DNA from: Streptomyces griseofuscus
Lineage (GTDB): Bacteria; Actinomycetota; Actinomycetes; Streptomycetales; Streptomycetaceae
Length of the DNA stretch: 64,000 nt
Direction: 5' to 3'
NCBI RefSeq assembly: GCF_014673495.1
Contig: NZ_CP051009.1
Location: forward strand, 22,414 to 86,413
Part shown: positions 60,143-64,000 of the stretch, piece by piece
Numbering within the stretch: position 1 is the stretch's first letter
Layout: the number at the start of each line of letters is the position of its first letter
The notes under the pieces: generated by a model
The model's input: the letters and a program-made list of their open reading frames with translations, nothing else
What the model was told of the DNA's origin: nothing
Database searches by the model: none
Made by a program: the position numbers and the translations under genes

Positions 60143-62815
60143 CTACGCCCACTCCACACCGAGCTCCCGCAGCGCGGCCAGCTGGTCCGGGGCGAGCTTG
60201 TCGCGCCTCGACTTGGTGTTCGAGACCCACACGCCCAGTTTCACAGCCACCGGGTCCGCCTCGTCGTCGACCGTGATCTCTTCGCTGTGGCCCCTCGGCA
60301 CCGGCCGCTGGCCCTCCCGTTCTACCCACTGTGCGAGGGCCGCTAGGCCCCGCTGGAACGCCTGTTGCGCCTTGCCCTGGCCCTTCGTAGCGCCCTTGGC
60401 GGCCGGGGCGGGAGACGGCGTTTCAGCGGGCGTGACGCCCAGCTGGGTCAGCCTCTCCTGCTGCTCGGGTAGGAGCCGCGTCCAGGTGCCCGGCTGCTTC
60501 TGCTGCTGGAGCCATTTGCCGATGTCGTCGCCGTCCATCAGCACGCCGGGTGCGATGTCGGGCAGCTGGCCGTCGGCGTCGACCAGGTCCGCCAGGACGC
60601 GGTAGTGGCGCTGCCAGTCCAGTGGCCATGGGCAGTCCCAGTCCGGGTCGATCTCGGTGAGCTGCGCCGCGCGCACGGCGGCCCGCTCTGGGTCCTTGCC
60701 CAGGCCGTTCTTCGCGCCTTTCCGTCGGAGGTTGGCCATGTGCTGCCCGATGGGCACCATCGCCTCGCCCTCGCCCCACACCGCGTCCTGACGCGGCGCG
60801 AGGTGCCCGGTTGCCCGCCGGTACGACCGCAGCGCGGCGAGCTTGGCCTCCCACGCTTCCTCACCGGGCTCCCAGACCATCCCGGCCTCCGGCGCGTCCA
60901 GGAGGACCTTGCGCCGGTCCTCCAGCTCCCCGGCCCGCAGCGCTTTCCGCTGCTGGTGCACCCACCGCCCAAGCGGAAACGCCTTCGTCGCCCCGACCTC
61001 GACCTCGACGTCGTAGGGCACGGCGTAGACGCCGGTGATCTCGTTCTCCTTCCGCCACCGCAGCAGGGCCTGGTAGCCCTCCAGCCAGACCAGCGATTCC
61101 GGCCGGTAGACCCGGGTGCGCAGGAACGCGGCGATCGTCGCCGCGTCGCGGGGAGAGGAGAAGTGCAGCAGGGCGGACTCGGCAGCGGCGTCGGTGTCGT
61201 CCTGCTCCTGGTCCTCGCCGTCGCCCTCTCCGCCGGCCCCGACGATCCGCCCGTCCTTATCGCGCTGGAGGTGGACCTTGCGCTTGCCGTGGGTGAGGGC
61301 GCGGGAGGCGAGCTGCTCGACCAGGCGCTCATCATGCGAGCGCAGCCCCTGAAGGACCGCTACAAGAGGGCGGAACGAGGCGCTGGCGACCATGTCGGTC
61401 GGGTCCTCGCCGGGCTCCAGGAACACCGGCACGATGATCCTGGCCACCTTCGTGCTGCCGTCCTTGTTGAGCCGCAGCGCCCGGCCGATGTTCTGCACGA
61501 TCTCCACCTGGGAGCCGCGGGTGTCGGCGAAGCAGACGGCCTCGACTCCCCGCTCGCCGGTGATGTCCACGCCTTCCCCGAGCACGCGAACGCTGGCGAG
61601 GAACGCGCGGTGCACCCGGCGCCCGGCCGCGTCGATGCCGTTGGCGAACTGCCTGATGACCTCGCGCCGCTCGGTCACGAGGTGGTCCCCGCACAGCCAC
61701 GCCGACCACACCCGGTCCGGCGGGACGTGGCGGCCGGCCTCGAGTTCGTAGAACTCCGCGTCGATGGAGGACTTCGACAGCTTGTCCGCGGCGGCTAGGT
61801 CGTCGTCGGTGGCGTCGTTGACGTACAGCTCGGCTGCGGTCTCCGGCAGCTTCTCCGCGAACGCGGCGGCTTCCTCGACCTTCTGGTGGAACGTCATGAC
61901 CGTGCGGAGGTTGTACGCGGCGGCGTGTTCCAGGAGCGCAGTCTGCAGGAGTGCCAGGCGCCGGCCGCGCCGGGCTTCCTCGGACTCCCCGAGGATGGGG
62001 GAGGGGTCGCGGATCTCGAGGACGTCGATCTCGAACCCGGCGAGGATTTCGCGCTCGATCGCCTCCGAGAGTCCGAGCTCCGCGAGCCACGCGCCGTAGG
62101 TGCCCTCCGGGTCGTCGGCCATGGATGCGATCTCCGCCTCCTGGCCCTCCGCGCCCTTGGGCGGGCGGGCCGCGGCGAGGATGCGCGGCGTCGCGGTCAG
62201 GTAGAGCCGGAAGTCCGCCGGGATGCGGGCGTTGTCGTGGATCGCCGCCCACGGACGACCAAGATCACCAGCGGTTCCGTGAGCCTCATCGACGATCGCG
62301 AGGTGGAAGCCTGCCATGCGCTGTCCGTAGAGCCGGTCTCCGCCCGCCAGAGCGGCCTCCAGCGGCCCGCGAACCTTCCGCTGGCCCTCGGGAGCGTCGA
62401 TGTCCTCGCGGTCCACCAGGGAGGCGTACGTGGCGAACACGACCACCGGCCCGGACCCCGCCCACAGGGCGAGCTGGATCGGGTTGGTGGTGCTCCGCAC
62501 GCCCAGTTCCTTCAGTACCGGGTCGTTCTCCAGCGAGCACACCGCCACCATCGGGGTCCGGTGGCCCACCAGCCGCCACGCCTGAGCGGTCTGCGCGAGC
62601 AGGTCCAGGGTGGGTACGGTCACGAGGATCCGGCCGTCCGCGAACGACTCCAGCGCGCACGCAGCGGCCGTGATCGTCTTGCCCGAGCCGGTCGCTGACA
62701 CGATCGTGGCACGGGCACCCTGCTGGGGCACAGATGACCTTGCAGGGAATCCCACCCACCTGCGAAACGCTGAGCGCTGATCTACCTGGTGTTCCTTGAG
62801 CTGAATCGCTGACAT
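60143..62815 (-). CDS. Telomere-proximal DEAD/DEAH helicase (TtrA-like)
   Basis: 890 residues from ATG at 62815 (GGGAGG upstream). Walker A SATGSGKT (Lys46), DEAH box at 176-179 (IVDEAHGTAGD), motif III LTATPR, and later RVLGEGVDI and QNIGRALR form a superfamily 2 helicase core. The C-terminal ~300 residues hold helicase-associated (HA) type repeats (WEAKLAALRSYRRATGHLAP; GLAALAQWVEREGQRPVPRG). Helicases of this kind sit next to telomeres of Streptomyces linear replicons (TtrA). Its start lies ~1.2 kb from the window end. Confidence 0.85.
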   Translation of the reverse strand: MSAIQLKEHQVDQRSAFRRWVGFPARSSVPQQGARATIVSATGSGKTITAAACALESFADGRILVTVPTLDLLAQTAQAWRLVGHRTPMVAVCSLENDPVLKELGVRSTTNPIQLALWAGSGPVVVFATYASLVDREDIDAPEGQRKVRGPLEAALAGGDRLYGQRMAGFHLAIVDEAHGTAGDLGRPWAAIHDNARIPADFRLYLTATPRILAAARPPKGAEGQEAEIASMADDPEGTYGAWLAELGLSEAIEREILAGFEIDVLEIRDPSPILGESEEARRGRRLALLQTALLEHAAAYNLRTVMTFHQKVEEAAAFAEKLPETAAELYVNDATDDDLAAADKLSKSSIDAEFYELEAGRHVPPDRVWSAWLCGDHLVTERREVIRQFANGIDAAGRRVHRAFLASVRVLGEGVDITGERGVEAVCFADTRGSQVEIVQNIGRALRLNKDGSTKVARIIVPVFLEPGEDPTDMVASASFRPLVAVLQGLRSHDERLVEQLASRALTHGKRKVHLQRDKDGRIVGAGGEGDGEDQEQDDTDAAAESALLHFSSPRDAATIAAFLRTRVYRPESLVWLEGYQALLRWRKENEITGVYAVPYDVEVEVGATKAFPLGRWVHQQRKALRAGELEDRRKVLLDAPEAGMVWEPGEEAWEAKLAALRSYRRATGHLAPRQDAVWGEGEAMVPIGQHMANLRRKGAKNGLGKDPERAAVRAAQLTEIDPDWDCPWPLDWQRHYRVLADLVDADGQLPDIAPGVLMDGDDIGKWLQQQKQPGTWTRLLPEQQERLTQLGVTPAETPSPAPAAKGATKGQGKAQQAFQRGLAALAQWVEREGQRPVPRGHSEEITVDDEADPVAVKLGVWVSNTKSRRDKLAPDQLAALRELGVEWA

Positions 62816-62852
62816 TTCCTTGCCTCCCCGAGCGGTCAGTTCCTGTGGTTTT

Positions 62853-63542
62853 TCAGAGCGCCGCGTGCGGAATGCAGGCCGCGCCCAAGTCGTTCCAGAT
62901 CGACGCATCCGCCTTGTGCCAGCCGCCCGGCTTTCCGTCCTTGAAGGGCGGCTTGTCGTCCAGGTCGTAGTGACCGGCATCGAGCGTGCAGACCACGACG
63001 TCCCCGTCCGCGTTCCGCGTCCGCGCTGTGCACAGACCGCCGGCCTCACCCAGCGCCTCCAGCACCCGCCGCCGCGCCGTGGTGTGCGGATGGGTGCCCG
63101 GCAGCACGCTCTCCCGGACGAACCTCTCCAGCCGAACCAGGCCGGCCCGCTCACGCTGCCTCACGTCCGCCATGTGTACGGCCAGTTCAGCGGCCCCGGA
63201 TGACCGGCCGCCACGCCGCAACCACTCCCGGTCCGCGATGCCCACCAGGACCTCGCTCACGGCCGTCACGCCGTCATCCCAGCCGTACGCGAAGACCTCG
63301 CCCCGAGAGGCCGGCGCCATGCCGCCCAGCTCCACCACCTGGCACTGCGCCCCGGCGACCGCCCCGGACTCCAGCGCGGCCACCAGGTCGTCCGCCTCGT
63401 CCGCAGGCACGCCCTGCGCCTCCAGGAGCGCGAACACCTTCAACCGGGCGTTCACGCCCGCAGTCTGGTACTGCGTTACCCGGCGCACAGAATCGCTGCT
63501 CAGCGCGGGATCGGGTCCGGTAGATTCGCGGTGACCGGTCAT
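62853..63542 (-). CDS. Hypothetical protein upstream of telomeric helicase
   Basis: 229 residues from ATG at 63542 (AGAGGAA upstream); an earlier start at 63626/63629 is possible. N-terminal VRRVTQYQTAGVNARLKVFA, middle SRGEVFAYGWDDGVTAVSEV, C-terminal VVVCTLDAGHYDLDDKPPFK with three cysteines overall (GLCTAR, VCTLD, AACIP). Same strand as the helicase and 37 bp before it, so likely co-transcribed. Function unknown. Confidence 0.65.
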   Translation of the reverse strand: MTGHRESTGPDPALSSDSVRRVTQYQTAGVNARLKVFALLEAQGVPADEADDLVAALESGAVAGAQCQVVELGGMAPASRGEVFAYGWDDGVTAVSEVLVGIADREWLRRGGRSSGAAELAVHMADVRQRERAGLVRLERFVRESVLPGTHPHTTARRRVLEALGEAGGLCTARTRNADGDVVVCTLDAGHYDLDDKPPFKDGKPGGWHKADASIWNDLGAACIPHAAL

Positions 63543-63621
63543 CTGCGGTCGTTCCTCTCGGAATTCAGGGGAGTGCCCGGGTGGTTGGGGGGTGTCCAGT
63601 ATTTCCGCCAACGGTACATGC

Positions 63622-63638
63622 TGCATCAACCTGATGCA
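63622..63638. promoter_or_regulatory. TGCATCA palindrome upstream of subtelomeric operon
   Basis: TGCATCA-acc-TGATGCA, perfect 7-bp arms, 80-95 bp upstream of the ATG at 63542. Likely an operator or promoter element of the leftward operon; if the alternative start at 63626 is used it would overlap the start codon. Confidence 0.45.
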
Positions 63639-63693
63639 CGCGCTACACTGGAACCCACACGAACGAGCGACCCCCTCCCCTCATAGCTAGCCC

Positions 63694-64000
63694 GGCCCGC
63701 GTCAGCGGGCCCCAACGGTTCTGGAGGCGCAGCCGGAAGGACCGTCAGGCGGGGGAGCGCAGCGGACCCGCCGGGAGCGCCCCGCGCTCCCCCAACTACC
63801 GTACTGGAGGCCCCACTAGCCGCACCTGACATCCCGCCAGCCACGGCCGCGCGATGCGCGGCCAGCCGGGCGCGCAGCGGTCGGCCCCACCGGTCCCAGG
63901 AGCGCAGCGGAGGGGACCGCCCGCGCATCGCGCGGGCCAGCGGGAGCGCAGCGACCGCCCCGCTTGCTCCGGGCGCAGCCCGGAGGGACCCGCTCCGCGG
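63694..64000. repeat. Linear replicon telomere (palindrome array)
   Basis: Successive inverted repeats: 63694-63711 (GGCCCGC), 63748-63772, 63773-63791 (GGGAGCGC with CCC loop), 63845-63863 (GGCCGCGC with GAT loop), 63892-63918, 63919-63937 (GCCCGCGC with ATC loop), 63967-63985 (CTCCGGGC with GCA loop), and the terminal CCCGCTCCGCGG (63989-64000). GCA-type loops and the terminal motif, whose complement is CCGCGGAGCGGG, match archetypal Streptomyces telomeres, which fold in the 3' overhang and are capped by Tpg/Tap. No gene lies in this stretch. Confidence 0.85.

Overview
The window is GC-rich DNA with GTG starts, coupled stop/start overlaps, GC-only hairpin terminators and families typical of Streptomyces or a close relative (WhiB, DUF2637/SpdB-like, FtsK/TraB translocase, Lsr2-type domain, replication-relaxation protein, DUF6197, DUF6233). 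It reads as the right arm of a linear plasmid. The last ~300 bases are packed with short-loop palindromes (several with GCA or complementary loops), and the final 12 bases are the complement of the archetypal Streptomyces telomere start. A telomere-proximal helicase of the TtrA type lies about 1.2 kb inside that end.

Layout. 1-2.3 kb: a small membrane peptide, a coiled-coil protein and a frameshifted membrane protein. 2.3-8.6 kb: a leftward block with a Ser/Thr kinase fused to a DnaJ-like tail, a DciA/DUF721-like protein and a large winged-helix replication-initiator candidate, preceded by ~900 bp of non-coding DNA with repeated TGTC cores in hairpins (candidate origin) and an XRE regulator. 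8.6-12.7 kb: HAD phosphatase, DUF1932 dehydrogenase, two P-loop kinases and a GntR regulator with three operator-like repeats. 12.7-34.4 kb: one long rightward transfer/maintenance block (two tiny coupled ORFs, WhiB, DUF2637/SpdB-like protein, TraB/FtsK, many small Zn or membrane proteins, GGDEF, ASCH, Lsr2-type protein, RapZ-C/HIT fusion), closed by a T-tailed terminator. 34.5-36.8 kb: parAB with parS-like palindromes inside parB. 37-43.5 kb: hypothetical genes, Ku and a Y-family polymerase-like protein. 43.8-50.6 kb: RelE-like toxin, MobF-type relaxase without helicase, a hairpin-rich intergenic region (oriT candidate) and a replication-relaxation protein. 51-56.6 kb: small accessory genes, gene fragments (ku tail, duplicated small gene) and two copies of a ~280 bp non-coding segment, each carrying six GTTGCG-type repeats with identical 12-13-12-12-12 spacing. 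56.6-60.1 kb: a three-gene ABC-3C-like defence operon. 60.1-64 kb: telomeric helicase, its upstream gene and the telomere.

The genes form replication (rep/DciA-like), partition (parABS), conjugation (TraB, SpdB-like, relaxase), regulation (GntR, WhiB, XRE, Lsr2-type, kinase, GGDEF) and cargo/defence (ABC-3C, Ku, RelE-like) modules. No tRNA, rRNA, intact transposase or CRISPR array was seen. The terminal-protein genes tap/tpg were not recognised and may lie left of the window. All functional calls are by eye from motifs; no database search was made.
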